A stretch of DNA of 64,000 nucleotides from Chlorops oryzae. Taxonomy: Eukaryota; Arthropoda; Insecta; Diptera; Chloropidae. Under the pieces are notes generated by a model, which saw only the letters and a program-made list of their open reading frames with translations, was not told the origin of the DNA and ran no database searches. The DNA lies in contig CM035806.1 of the NCBI GenBank assembly GCA_020466095.1, forward strand, positions 57,381,401-57,445,400. Reading direction: 5' to 3'. The position numbers and the translations under genes were made by a program. Positions within the stretch are counted from its first letter, which is position 1. Every line of letters begins with the position of its first letter. Shown here piece by piece: positions 42,045-53,257 of the stretch.

Positions 42045-42671
42045 ATGTCTCCGATTAATTTAACAAGGTTAGCAATAGCAAAGGATTTGGAGGATCATGC
42101 AGTAAATTTTAGAAGAGGTTATACTAATAAATTTTTAGATAAAACACCCTTAGTAGAAAATCAACAAATTCGTTGTTCCTTTTGCAAGATTGAAGGTCAC
42201 TCTTGGGATTTCTGCTTAAAAAGAAGGAACACACCTTATTGCACAAGTTGTGACCAGTATGGTCATGAATATAGCGTACGGTGCAATATGAGGACCACAA
42301 GCCAAATTTTGAAATCATGTACTTATTGCGGAAGAAATGGGCACTTAGAGAGCACGTGTTTCAGTAAGATGAGAACTTTTTTTTGTAAAATTTGTCGAAT
42401 TAATGGTCACAAGAGTAACATATTTTGCACACGAAAAAAGAAGAAGAATATTACGGAAGCAAGGCAGTTCCAGAATGGGGCACAACCTAATAGAGGAGAA
42501 AGACGAAACAGGGAAAATCATATTTATAAATTTATGGCAAACAATTTTGATTCAAATAGCACAAGAATTTTTAATTTGTACAATCAGGAAAACCCCCAGC
42601 GGCCCGGTCTTGGCCGACAGACCGGAATGCCCAGACAGAGCGAGCATATCAAGGGCCAAATCAAAGTCTAA
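42045..42671 (+). CDS. Four-zinc-knuckle nucleocapsid-like protein
   Basis: 208 residues. Four CCHC fingers at about residues 44-57, 66-80, 92-105 and 114-128 (CSFCKIEGHSWDFC, CTSCDQYGHEYSVRC, CTYCGRNGHLESTC, CKICRINGHKSNIFC), spaced CX2CX4HX4-5C. A Lys-rich tail and a Pro/Gln-rich end follow. There is no capsid domain before the fingers. It would bind nucleic acid, presumably the element RNA. The protease frame starts 157 bases later in the same frame with stops between; an intermediate frame carries an acidic linker, so the two may once have formed one polyprotein. Confidence 0.75.
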   Translation: MSPINLTRLAIAKDLEDHAVNFRRGYTNKFLDKTPLVENQQIRCSFCKIEGHSWDFCLKRRNTPYCTSCDQYGHEYSVRCNMRTTSQILKSCTYCGRNGHLESTCFSKMRTFFCKICRINGHKSNIFCTRKKKKNITEARQFQNGAQPNRGERRNRENHIYKFMANNFDSNSTRIFNLYNQENPQRPGLGRQTGMPRQSEHIKGQIKV

Positions 42672-42827
42672 ATTTGAAAACAACAGAAGACAAATCAAAA
42701 AATTATATAGAATTAGAGGAATTAGATATAAATAGGAATTTTTTTAGATGATGTTGACGAAAAAACGATCAGTATAAATTTAAATTGTAATAAATCAGAG
42801 AAAAAAAGAATAACGAGTTCAAGAATC

Positions 42828-44147
42828 TTGAGTAAAAAAGAACTTTTATTAAAGAAAAATCAAAAGCAAAAGCGAAGAGTGCATTTTAACGAGAATGTGA
42901 GTTTTCATTTTTACGAGAGTTCAATGCCAATTGTAAATGCAGAATCAGAAAAAACGGTTGAAGATAAAAAGAGTAAAAACGAAGATAGAAGTCAATTTCG
43001 AAAATTATTTTTATCTTTTGTGTTACCTTTTTTAGCAGCCATAAGCGAAAAATTTTCTATTTTGCGCAATCAAACTTGGGAATGGCTAAAAGAACGAAAG
43101 AAGCACCCCTGTAGGAACCTGATTCGAAATAATCCCAAATCCTTTAATACACAATGTTCAGGCTTAGTGTCAGACGACGCGTTTATAGTATTTCCTAATC
43201 GACAAGCTATAAACGATGAGGTAACTCTGTTAGTGGACACTGGAGCTGACACTAGTTTAATTAAATGGGAAGCGTTAAAAAATGTAAATAACATTTATGA
43301 ATCGGAAGCCAAGAGTTTAGTGGGAGCCTTCGGAGGCACCGTTAGGAGTAAAGGAATTATAGACAGTGGTCATACAAATAATGAAGAATTGAATTTTAAG
43401 TTTCACGTTTTACCAAAGGGAAGTAAAATTCCGGGAGATGGACTATTAGGCAGAGATGGGCTCTGGAATAAATCAGTCATAGATACCATAGATAAAGAAA
43501 TTAAATTTTTCAAAAATGGCAGAGATATTGCTTCACTACCACTTGTTAGTTCCACTTATAGCAGTCGGGTTTGTACTATTAAACCAGTCACGATCCGTGC
43601 TAGGACAGCAAGGGCAGTAGAAATATGCGCAGAGAAATTTTCCGGAGAAATCGTTAATGATAAAAAGGGACTATCTAGCGGTGGGGATGTTGTGAATAAA
43701 AAGTCGAATGTATTGGAGTACGAGTTCGACGAGGAGTTCGAGGGTTATTTTTGTGGTAAAAATAGTAATAAAGAAGTTGAATTCGACAAGGAGGTCGAGA
43801 ATAATTCTTGTGGTACTAGAAGAGATGGTACTAATAGTAATAAAGAAGTATGTGAAGATATTTTGAAAGGAAACCCACCAGATAGAGATAGAAATCCCGA
43901 TGAGAAGGTATCAATTGAAAAAGTAAACCTAAATGAAGAATCAGAGGTTAGAGAGCTGACGTTGTACGAGTATTTCAAAAGTCCGAATGTAATGCAAAGA
44001 TCAATTCAAAAGTTTTTTTCCATGGTAAAAGAATCTTTTATCAAACAAAGCAAATCTAAATTAAAATTCTTGCAAATTAAGATAAAACATACAAGAGATT
44101 TAAAAGATCTAGACAAATTTTTCGCCCAGAACTATAATGTGCCGTAG
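42828..44147 (+). CDS. Retroviral-type aspartic protease with long C-terminal extension
   Basis: 439 residues as read from a TTG; the frame is open upstream to about 42738 so the true start is unclear. A hydrophobic segment (residues 58-72) precedes the protease: TLLVDTGADTSLIK (active site 137-141) and GDGLLGRDGLW (203-213), the flap-distal motif. The remainder is acidic, with repeats of KNSNKEVEFDKEVENNSCG type, and a basic end. In gypsy elements an RT follows a KPVTIRAR-type linker, present here near residue 252, but instead the protein ends at a stop. An internal deletion or a reduced gag-pro architecture would explain this. Confidence 0.75.
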   Translation: MSKKELLLKKNQKQKRRVHFNENVSFHFYESSMPIVNAESEKTVEDKKSKNEDRSQFRKLFLSFVLPFLAAISEKFSILRNQTWEWLKERKKHPCRNLIRNNPKSFNTQCSGLVSDDAFIVFPNRQAINDEVTLLVDTGADTSLIKWEALKNVNNIYESEAKSLVGAFGGTVRSKGIIDSGHTNNEELNFKFHVLPKGSKIPGDGLLGRDGLWNKSVIDTIDKEIKFFKNGRDIASLPLVSSTYSSRVCTIKPVTIRARTARAVEICAEKFSGEIVNDKKGLSSGGDVVNKKSNVLEYEFDEEFEGYFCGKNSNKEVEFDKEVENNSCGTRRDGTNSNKEVCEDILKGNPPDRDRNPDEKVSIEKVNLNEESEVRELTLYEYFKSPNVMQRSIQKFFSMVKESFIKQSKSKLKFLQIKIKHTRDLKDLDKFFAQNYNVP

Positions 44148-46023
44148 ATTTATTAAAATTCAAAATACTGTCCCAAAACATAGGTTCTTCTTGACTAAAA
44201 CGAGACTTGAATGTTTTTATATTTAATCATTATTGTCAAAAAAAAAAAAAAAAAAAAAATTCTTTTTAATATCGCTTATTGCGATATCTACATAAGGAAT
44301 GGCGACGAAAAACAAATGGTTTAAGAAATTTTCGGAATATAGTTAAAAACAAAACTTGTTTTTAAAATATTAAACATACGAATTTTAAAGTTTTTGCAAC
44401 ACCAGTTTAATCTCATTTTGTAAATGTAACTTTATGGGTAAAGACCATTATGCCTTTGAAAGAACCAGGAGGGACTCAGGGCACATAATCTGTATTTTTA
44501 TTATTTTTTAGGTTAACCAAGGAATCCGACCACAAAAGCGATATCGAGCCGGTAGAGCAAGCAAAGCAAAATAAATTGGTAAATATAAACAAGTATATAC
44601 AAATATTCACAAAATATTTTTATATACTCAAAAATGTTTAATTCAAAATCAATACCTTGAAAGCATAGGTATTTTTGCGCTATAACACTTTTTACTGTTT
44701 GGACGAAAACAATATGAAAAAAAAAAAATTTTTTTTTAGAGAAAATAACATAAGTACATATAAAAAAAAAAAAAAGATTATAATTAAATTCGTAAAAAAC
44801 ACAAATATGGTAATACTTGAAAAAAAAAAAAAAATAAAAAATATTCAAAATAATACAACAGACACTAATTTAAAACTAAAATCAATTAATTAAAACTTCA
44901 TTCAATAAAAAATCAAACCATGTTAAAAATTTTAGAATAAAAAGAATGGAGGAAAAATTTTTGACTAAAAGAGAATGTTAAAACAAAAAATTATTAAGAA
45001 AAATAAAAGCAGCTTATATATGTAAAATAGAATACAAAATAAAATTAAAAGAAAAAATATATATATATATAAAATAAATAAATAAAAACTACGAGAAAAA
45101 GTAAATTACAAATTTTTATCAATTTTTAATTACGGTGACGGGTACATCATAAGAAAACAATATATGTATTATTAACTGTGAAAACAAACGGTAGAAAAAA
45201 AAAAATTAAAAAAAAAAATAAATAAATTATAATCACAGACAAAAACCTCAAAGTATAGGTACCTAACAAAACTTTTGTTTTTGAAACTCTTATAAACATA
45301 GTACAATTTAAGAAAAATAATAGAAAAAAAAGAATTATAAAAGAAAATATGAAATTGAACAATAAAAAGTAAATGTTAAGAAAAAATAAACAATAAATAA
45401 AGTATACACAAGCTGCAAGAAAATGAATTCAAAACATTATATAGATAATAAGAAAGTATACTATGAAATAAATTTTATATATTAGATTTAAGCCCAAAGA
45501 ATGGCATGGATACGCACTATCAAAACAGCGGGAGTATCACTTAAAGAACAGCAGTGGTATACCTCAAACACGCATAGACATAAATTTCACGATTCATCAT
45601 TTGCCTAAAAACAACGTCTTCGCCAGCCTTAGGCAAACATCTAAATTTCTTAACCACCATTAAAAGACAATCACCGTAAACGTTTCAACATTGTCTCCTT
45701 TGAATCATGAAGCAACCCAGAAACAGTAACGATGCATACTGTATACATCATATGTTAACATTTTCGTTCATCTAAATCATCAGCAACTAATACGCGACTT
45801 CATTAAGAAGGGGAAAGGAGGGAGTCAAGGTTGCCCCTCAATTAAAAGTTCTGAACAATCTGCCTGCATTATTTTTTCTTCAAACAACGTCTATGTGATA
45901 ACAACTTTCAAGAGCAACATTAACATGAAAATCATCTAGTAAAATCTCAACCGCCGCAGTTTAATCGAACTGATGCATGAAAAAAAACAAAAAAAAAAAA
46001 AACTTTCTTCAAAGGGGGAGGGA
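44148..46023 (+). other. A-rich non-coding 3' part of the element
   Basis: Long A/T runs and no sizeable frame with known motifs. A strong 3' splice site (TTTTTATTATTTTTTAG|GTTAACC) lies at 44511/44512. The last 13 bases are the polypurine tract. Confidence 0.6.
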
Positions 46024-46784
46024 TGTTGTGAGTCTCTCCCAAACTCACATGTGGTCACCTTAAACCGAGAGCAAAAGGCAGTGACCTGCATTTATGAATT
46101 TCTACTTCAAGGTGATTCCATGCTACTCAAAAGCACTGTCCAGCGTAAATTGCTGACAAATGCAAACATGCAGTTCGGCCGCTGGTAACAACAACAACAC
46201 CGGCACAGTATAAGCACGATTGACAAACATCAGCACTACAAAAGCAAATGCACAATTGCAATTCGATCGCTGGCAACAACAAAAACAACTCCACTAAGTG
46301 AACGGAAGTAAAGGCAACAACAACAGTATGGCAATGTTGGTACAATTGCAGGTGAAGGTCGCGGTCAAGATTATGCAATATGTTCTGGAAGAATCCACGA
46401 CGATCGCGGACAGTGGGAATTTCCAATATTGCAAGATCAGCAATATTGATCTATAAAAACGGAGCTTCGACGACTGGAAGCTCAGACTCAGTTTGAGACT
46501 CGACTTCGACTTCTTCTGCGAGCGTACTCACCCACGGGCCACGACGTCAGAAGCATAGGGCAGTTTCAAGTTAGGATATATAAAATTCTGTTTAGACCTA
46601 AGGATTCAAACCTTAAATAAAAGGATTAAACCTTCGATACAATATTTTATTTAAAAGGATATATAGGGACTATTATACGCTCGACACTGTCTGAGCGCTT
46701 GGTTTCCTATATCTCAGGTTTGGAATAAAGGAACGTTTATACGCTCGACCCCGTCTGAGCGCTTCACTTCCTTAGATCCCAACA
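46024..46784 (+). repeat. 3' LTR (761 bp)
   Basis: Same length and, as far as compared, same sequence as the 5' LTR. Confidence 0.93.
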
Positions 46785-46788
46785 TACC

Positions 46789-47060
46789 TTAGACAAGTCG
46801 AAATACCGAGCCAAGCCACTTTGGTTCGCCTTCTTACAAACGCTGACTTTCCCAAAGTGCACTTACGAATACTTGAAATGTACTTAAGTCATTTTAAAGT
46901 GTATTGGCTTAAGTCCGCCAAATTAAATTTTAAAGAAATACTCTTCTTTCAATGCAAAGCCATCACCTACAAGAAAACAGAACTATATCAGATTGGTAGA
47001 AAACTTTATTTTAATTATAAGGAGTATCAATATTTTTCGATAAAGATAATAATCTTTTAA
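46789..47060 (+). pseudogene. Transposase-like protein, block 3 of 3
   Basis: Directly after the LTR element the reading frame continues with QVEIPSQATLVRLLTNADFP, LRILEMYLSHFKVYW, KLNFKEILFFQCKAITYK and GRKLYFNYKEYQ to a stop at 47058-47060. It is the C-terminal part of the protein at 37250-40521. Removing the LTR element and one TACC restores the order VHSVIEKYLRQVEIPSQ across the site. Confidence 0.6.
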
Positions 47061-48380
47061 TTCCAAATTTCTATAATTTTTTCTGCTAACGTATATATCT
47101 AATGTTATTGTTATTGCGCCTGGCCAAGTTGGAGAGCGACACATGTGCATATACATGAATTGGCGAAGCTTGCGCCGCACAGTGGTCTGCATTTTTTTGT
47201 AGCGCGACAAAAATATTTTTTTGACTTTAAAGCTTTCTTTTGGTCTTAATAATTGGGAAAAATATATAAAAAATATTCTGAATAACGTACTCAAGCTATT
47301 GAGCAAATAATTGAAAAAAATCATAGACTAATAACCATTATTTAAAAACATTTATGTTTATGAAAACACATTATATATGGGAGCAAAAATAAACCAAATT
47401 AGAATTGTATCCAATATTTAAGGAGATGTTATAGTTTCAAAAAAATGTTATAAAGTTTTTTCTTCTGAATGTACAACATTTCAAGAGTATTGTGTAAAAA
47501 TTTCAAGTAAATCGTACTAAAACTAACTAACTAACTAAAAAGATACAGGGTTTCAAAGCGAGTGGCCCACTTGCATGTGTTCGAGAAAAAAAAACTTTAA
47601 ATCGATTTTGTGCAAATGAACTTTTTTGAAGTCGGTGAACACGATGATGCAAAATCTAATTGACCAACCGTTTTAAAATGCTTCGGTGTTATCTCGGGAA
47701 ACAAATTTCCTTTTAAAAACATGTTTCCCTTTTTCGTCACATGATCCGGTAACCTTCATTCATGTTCACCGCAAAACAACTTTTTTTCTAGGTGCCTCCG
47801 GAGAATCGCTGCCACGGATTTGTTTATCAATAATTTCACTTTTTTTTTCAAATATACTTAAGAAGTCAAGCTATAACATGTACAAAAAATAAATACACCA
47901 ACATTATTCACGTCTCCACAAAAATACCATGAAAACATACATTTTTTCGACTTTAAAACCATAGAATCCCCTTAAAAATACCACCTTTCGTGGCAACCGT
48001 AATTGAGCTGTGAAATTTACGGACGGATACCGACGGTTATGAATCGTAATATACCTCATTAACTATGCTTTAAGGGATAGGTTAATCAAAACTAGAGCTT
48101 AAAACCTCTTAAAACTTTTTTTAAAAGCTTATGTAAAGAAAGCTTTCTTTATTTTTTTAAGTGAAAAAATAAGGAATCTTTAACAAGCTGCCACTTATAC
48201 ACTAAATGTTACAATAAACCGAATGCACATAAAAATGCTCTAAGAATGTACAAATATTAACTTCTAATAGCTACCACTATCTTTTTAACGGAATATTAAA
48301 GAAAAAATAAAAACCAAATATTTGTTTAAACAGCCTCGTATCACTTCTTCATTCACACCTAATAAAAGAACAACTTTACC
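47061..48380. other. No gene recognised
   Basis: AT-rich. Features seen: CAGTGGTCTGCATTTTTTTG near 47178, a CTAA run near 47522, and a GAGTGGCCCACTT motif near 47561 that is inverted relative to 28463. Confidence 0.4.
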
Positions 48381-50182
48381 CAGTGCCGTAACAATTCTGT
48401 TTTGCGTGGGGGAAAAAAATTTTTTTTCTATTTTAACGTCTACATATTTTAATTAAAACCATATTACATGCACGCTTTCAATGCAAGCGTTTAACGAACC
48501 TTAAGGAATCGTATCGAATGAATACTTTTTTAAAGCGTGTTCGAAATAATCAGCTGTTCTCTCCTCGAAAAATCCCTTTTTTAAAACAAGTATGGTTACA
48601 AGGTGGTTGAGCCAAATAAAACCAACGCCTTTATATGGCCCGATTTTCAGAAAACATATTTATAGCACTCTCAGCAAAATGACTTTTGGCATGGTCTAAA
48701 GCGTTTATATTTACTTCACAAAGCAAACAAAATTGCGTCGATTGTGTAGCTGAGTGAATAGCATGTAGGAGTGTAGGTCTAACTCTCGACGTCGAAAAGG
48801 CTCTGCCGCGATGGGGAAATACACCATTAGGCAGGTATAGGAAATTCAACAAATTGGGGAAATTCACCAAAAAGCTACCAACAAAAACCTTAGGCAGGAA
48901 TAGGAATTTCAACAAATTCGAGAAATTCACCAGAAAGCTACCAACAACAAAACGGGTAGACACAAAATGGCACAATGATGCCACTTGCAAGAAAATTATC
49001 AAAGATACACGGCGTCAGCTCGGTTTTTTATATTGCCTGAAAAGTTCATAATTGAAACTTTAATAAATGTATTACGATATGTTTTTGCTTAATGTGCACG
49101 AATGTTTTAATTTTGTAATAAATTTACATTCATTTTTGACTACGACTACGAATTTGATTGTAAATAGAATTTAGTATATTTGATAAAACATTGCGATCAA
49201 AATAATATGTAGACAGGGTAGGACTTAAAAAACAATATCTATTTCTCCTTGATATTGAGTTTCCTTGATTATTTTTATGTTTTTCAAGCTTTTCATATCA
49301 TTTTATGAGTTTGGTAGATTTTTACATGTTATGTACTCGAAAATCACCCAAAATTAAAAATAAAAGTGGCAATACATTTCACCACAGCAGAGCTAAAGAC
49401 ATACAATACTACAAGCGACACTTCCCAAAATCACTAAGACGGGTGAGGGGAGCTTGTATAAACCGACTTTGCCCATTCACAATCTGACTTTGCCCACAGT
49501 CAATACACTCACATAAAATAAACCGACTTTCACCTCGATTTGTGTACAGACGAACTCACACATCGACATTACAATCTGACTTTCAACACAGCAGAGCTCA
49601 AAGCTTATTACCCTCTAGGGAGCGTGGGGTAAGTTGCCCCAAGGCGACTAGTACTTTCACCACAACTAAAGAACTAGTGCAAAGGGGGCTACAGCTTCCT
49701 ATAGATCTCCGACTTGTATTGTATGGAAAAATGGTTTCAGTAATAAGATTTGTTATGATAGAGTTGTTGCAAAGAGCGTTGATACTCCAAAATGAAAAAT
49801 AAAAATATCTTTATATATTACAAATATACGAATACCAAAAATAATTCTGTGTCTTGAATATTGGGTATAGGATGCTCCAAAAATTTCAGAACAAAAAAAT
49901 AAACCAAAAATACCACGTATTATGGTGACTAGTTTTTCAAAAACAACGGGTATTTTACTCTACCCAATTTACCCAATTGGTGCCCAAATTACTAAAAAAA
50001 AAATTGTTAGTTCAAGTGTACAATGGGTGATTTTTAGCCCACACGCAATCTTAATTTTGTACAGAATTATAAATAAGCAGGGGTATAAAGAACAACCAGC
50101 ACTGGTGGAATAAGAACTAGTAAAACGCAAGAGCTTAACTACTCATACTTCCTGCTGGGTTGTTGAATTTTCACCACAGCAG
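48381..50182. other. Unassigned; hAT-like left end and a 63-bp duplication
   Basis: CAGTGCCGTAACA at 48381 resembles, inverted, AGTGCCGTAGCAACC at 54617-54631, possibly the termini of an old hAT-like element. 48828-48953 is a tandem pair of 63-base units. Repeated AACCGACTTT/AATCTGACTTT motifs occur at 49440-49590. No confident gene. Confidence 0.35.
48828..48953 (+). repeat. Two tandem 63-bp units
   Basis: TAGGCAGGTATAGGAAATTC... (48828-48890) is repeated at 48891-48953 with few changes. The period is a multiple of three, so the frame 48854-49051 shows a 21-residue repeat; whether it is coding is doubtful. Confidence 0.8.
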
Positions 50183-50334
50183 CAGTGATGCCAACTTCTA
50201 GGAATGAAAACCAGCTAAACGAGCTTGAAAAAAAGCTAAAAAAGGCCAAACAAAATTTAAAAAACCGCAAAAAAAGGCTAAAAATTTACATGTTGTATTT
50301 CAATAGAAAAATATACAAGCGGAATGTGTATATG

Positions 50335-50440
50335 AACAGATCTGTTCCGGTACTGCACGAAATTGCCCAATTTTTCGAAAACTGTATGAAAATGGGTTAA
50401 ATTGGGCAGTTTTGGGCATTTCGTGCAGTACGGGAACATA
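50335..50440. repeat. Hairpin related to that at 27694-27792
   Basis: GTTCCGGTACTGCACGAAAT...GGGCATTTCGTGCAGTACGGGAAC: arms of about 30-45 bases pair around a short centre. The centre (CAATTTTTCGAAAACTG.ATGAAAATGG) is shared with the hairpin at 27694. Confidence 0.7.
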
Positions 50441-50451
50441 CCTAATATATG

Positions 50452-52952
50452 TTATAAGGCTGATAAAAAATTATCTAAATCAAGATAATCCTCGGTGTTG
50501 GCATTGGAATATGATTCATTCGTGCCAATTAATCGGGAAAACTTTTCAGGCACTTTGTACGTAGAACAACACTTTCCAACTCTACGTAATCCGTATCTGT
50601 GTTCAAAAATAAAGAAGATTTGTACATATATGTACTTCGGAAATTCTTTTCTTTTACACAATATTACCTTATGCTCAAAATTGAATTCAAGGTTTTAATG
50701 TTCATTCTGTTCCTTAATTTCGTCTTAACGATGTTAACTTGACTAAACACGCGCTCCACTTCTGCGTTCGACCAAGGCAAAGATAACAAGTCAATTGCAA
50801 ATTTCGCCAGCAAGTAAAAGGGTCTATTTCCTGCAGAATCTGTATAACACAGGACTTCTGCCCAAAACTTTATCGTCGTATTAACATTTTCCCAGTTTAC
50901 AAATTGTATATTGTGAAATTGGCGACTCATTTCATCAATTTCAGCAACTTTGAAATGCTCGAAAATCTCTATTATATTCCCTTTTTTTGAGCGTAACATG
51001 TTCTCTACTGAGAACACATCAATCTTTGTCAAAATGTCAATATTATCAGGCAACCTGTAATAAGTCATATAATAACATATTTATCAATAGGGGTATTCAC
51101 AAATGGGTGTTAAAAACGTTGGAAAGTCGGAAAATCGGAAAATTGCGACTTCTTAAAATTTTTTTAAACTTTTTTTGTATCTTGCACAACTTTTTAAGCA
51201 GTTAAAATTTTCAGATTTTCCGACTTTCCTATTTTCCGACGCCTTTGTGAATACCCCTAATGTGCGCATAAAAGTGTATTCGTTTAAAGCTGTACCTCTG
51301 TTTTAATTGCAGTATCAATTCAACGACGAAGTCAGCGCAGATTCCACGGATTTCAAGTTCGACCTCAACATTGAGTTTAAGTTCTTTGACTTTTTTTTCA
51401 AAATCGTAGCCAAAGTACAAGTCTTTTTGGACGAAATTTTCAAAACAAGTTGTGACAATATCAATATTAGCGTCTTGTGCTATAACTTTCGACTTCAAAG
51501 AGTTAATAGACATAACTACATCTCGAAGCAATTTCGTTGAATTTGCCTGAGCTGACTGAAAGCTTTTATTTACGCGCTACATATCACCCAATATTGGTTT
51601 TAAGAATATCAAATATAAGTAGTTGATATCGTCGCTGTACATAGCTTGTAATATTTTCGCTTTATGACATTTTTCTTGGCCAGCAGCGATGCTGAAATGA
51701 AGTTTTAATTCTAGCCACTGATCCAAAATTCTGCTCACTGCTGTTTCTATGGAAAGCCATCTAGTGTCACACACTTTCTGTATTTTGAGTGGTGCCTTTA
51801 TAAATCAAAAAACGAAAAACGTGTATAGTATATTGGAATTAATTTCAACGACAAATAGTTCACGGATTTACTAGACACACACAATCAACGAGTACAATAC
51901 GTAGCATATGGAATTAAAGCTAAAAAGAACACAGATAATTTTTCCAAATTACTATACCTTCTCATCATTGATACATTCATAAATTTTCTTGTATGCACTC
52001 TGTCGTGTTGAACTTTTGGAAAACCAGTTATATGTTTCATATACTATGAATTCCAAGGATTCTGGCAAAAATTTCTTACACGCATAGTTAACAGCTAATT
52101 GGACGGAGTGACATACACACTTTATTAAAATAAGAGACGGTGTATCCTTTTTCAGTTCTGTATAGACACTTTTGTTGATCCCAACCATAACACTTGCGTT
52201 GTCTGTTCCGATTCCTATTAAATTTTCAAAATTAAGCTTTCGATAACGTATTTCGTTCCGCAGAGCATCCACTATGCCAACAGCATTAGCAGATTCAAGT
52301 GGTACAAGACTCAAAAAAGTGGATACCATTTCACTTCGAGAAATTGAAAAATAATTTATAACGACACCTACAATATAAATAATATATATTAGCAAACATA
52401 AAATAACCTTCCGTTTGTATGCTATATGTATATATCTGTTAAAAATTTACCAAGCAGCTTTGAAACACTTATATCAGTTGATTCATCTAGGAGAAGACTG
52501 AATTTAGCATCTCCTACGTCATTGAGTAGATCTTCATAGAAGTGGGGCGACAAAACATTTGTTATGATTTTGGTGCATTTCGTTCTATGCATCCTAATCG
52601 GAATGCCAGATCCATAGCTGCTTATTTTCTGGCACAGCTCACTCAAATGGTCAATTGGGGCAATTGCAGTGTGTTCTGCAACAAAAAGGCACAACGCAGC
52701 CTCCCGTTCCACTGTTTTTATTGTTGTTCTATTGAATACAATTTTATTCGGCTGCAAAAAGCAATTTGCAGCAATTTTGTGCTTTTTTGTCTCAGCGTGT
52801 GCCCTTAAGTCACACAGCTTTGCAGTTAGACTACTTTTACAATACCTACAGTAAGCTTTTTTATCGTCGCTTACGTCTTTTCCAATCCATGTTTTTAAAT
52901 CTGGATCGTTCATCCAGACGTCGCGAATTTTTTGTCTATACGCTTTTGGCAT
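50452..52952 (-). pseudogene. hAT transposase, six exons, one in-frame stop
   Basis: Exons with GT/AG borders: 52952-52451, 52367-51958, about 51796-51286, about 51054-50685 and about 50636-50452, with the fourth split point less certain. It starts MPKAYRQKIRD with a BED-type finger (CRYCKSSL...H...H), followed by LLLDESTDISVSK (first catalytic Asp), GIGTDNASVMVG (second Asp), LIKCVCHSVQLAVNYACKK, CDTRWLS and the C-terminal LLSLPWSNAEVERVFSQVN dimerisation block containing the catalytic Glu. Between CDTRW and the late exons there is one stop, TAG at 51574-51576; no frameshift was needed elsewhere. The family resembles the ZBED/SCAND3-like hATs. Confidence 0.85.
51090..51257. mobile_element. 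168-bp MITE in a hAT intron, TA duplication
   Basis: GGGGTATTCACAAA...TTTGTGAATACCCC with TA at 51088-51089 and 51258-51259. Subterminal GGAAAGTCGGAAAATC repeats are inverted at the two ends. It sits between the fourth and fifth hAT exons. A half copy ends at about 54283 (TTTGTGAATACCCC). Confidence 0.85.
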
Positions 52953-53257
52953 TTCGACTTCGAATAACAGACGCGCTCGGTAACGACACTTTAGTTTAAA
53001 CGATTAGACTGACCTTAGTGTCGTCGATATATTTTTGGTATCGATATCTTTAATAACTATCGCAAGGAATGTTGAAATTTTCTTCAAAAGTAGAAATATA
53101 TTTCGTAGCGGGGAAAAGCGTGTAAAAAAGCTAAAATCGTATTTGAAAAAAGCTAGATTCCCCACTACCCGCGATTCCATCAAATTTCCCGCAAAGTGGT
53201 ATCAAAAAAGGCTAGATCTAGCCGGAAAAAAGCTAAATTGGCAACACTGCACAGCAG

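Larger units (their letters stand above)
40526..46784 (+). mobile_element. Young LTR element encoding only nucleocapsid and protease
   Basis: LTRs at 40526-41286 and 46024-46784, each 761 bp (TGTTGT...CCAACA), identical wherever I compared them. 4-bp duplication TACC (40522-40525, 46785-46788). A primer-binding site TGGCGCAGCCGG starts at 41292 and a polypurine tract AAAGGGGGAGGGA lies at 46011-46023. Between them are a zinc-knuckle protein (42045-42671) and a protease protein (42828-44147), then 1.9 kb of A-rich non-coding sequence. No reverse transcriptase, RNase H or integrase motif was found in any frame, so it must be mobilised in trans. Confidence 0.85.
50183..53249 (-). mobile_element. 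Near-complete hAT transposon (3067 bp)
   Basis: Ends CAGTGATGCCAA and, inverted, CAGTGTTGCCAA; flanks carry a perfect 8-bp duplication CACAGCAG (50175-50182, 53250-53257). AAAAAAGCTA-type subterminal repeats occur at both ends (50229-50280 and 53127-53236). The transposase gene on the minus strand can be built from six exons. A MITE lies in an intron and a small hairpin lies in the 3' region. Confidence 0.92.

Noticed and set aside
44513..45362. Phe/Ile/Tyr-rich frames as a membrane protein of the LTR element
   Set aside because: They are translations of A/T runs on the opposite strand, without any consistent start or motif.
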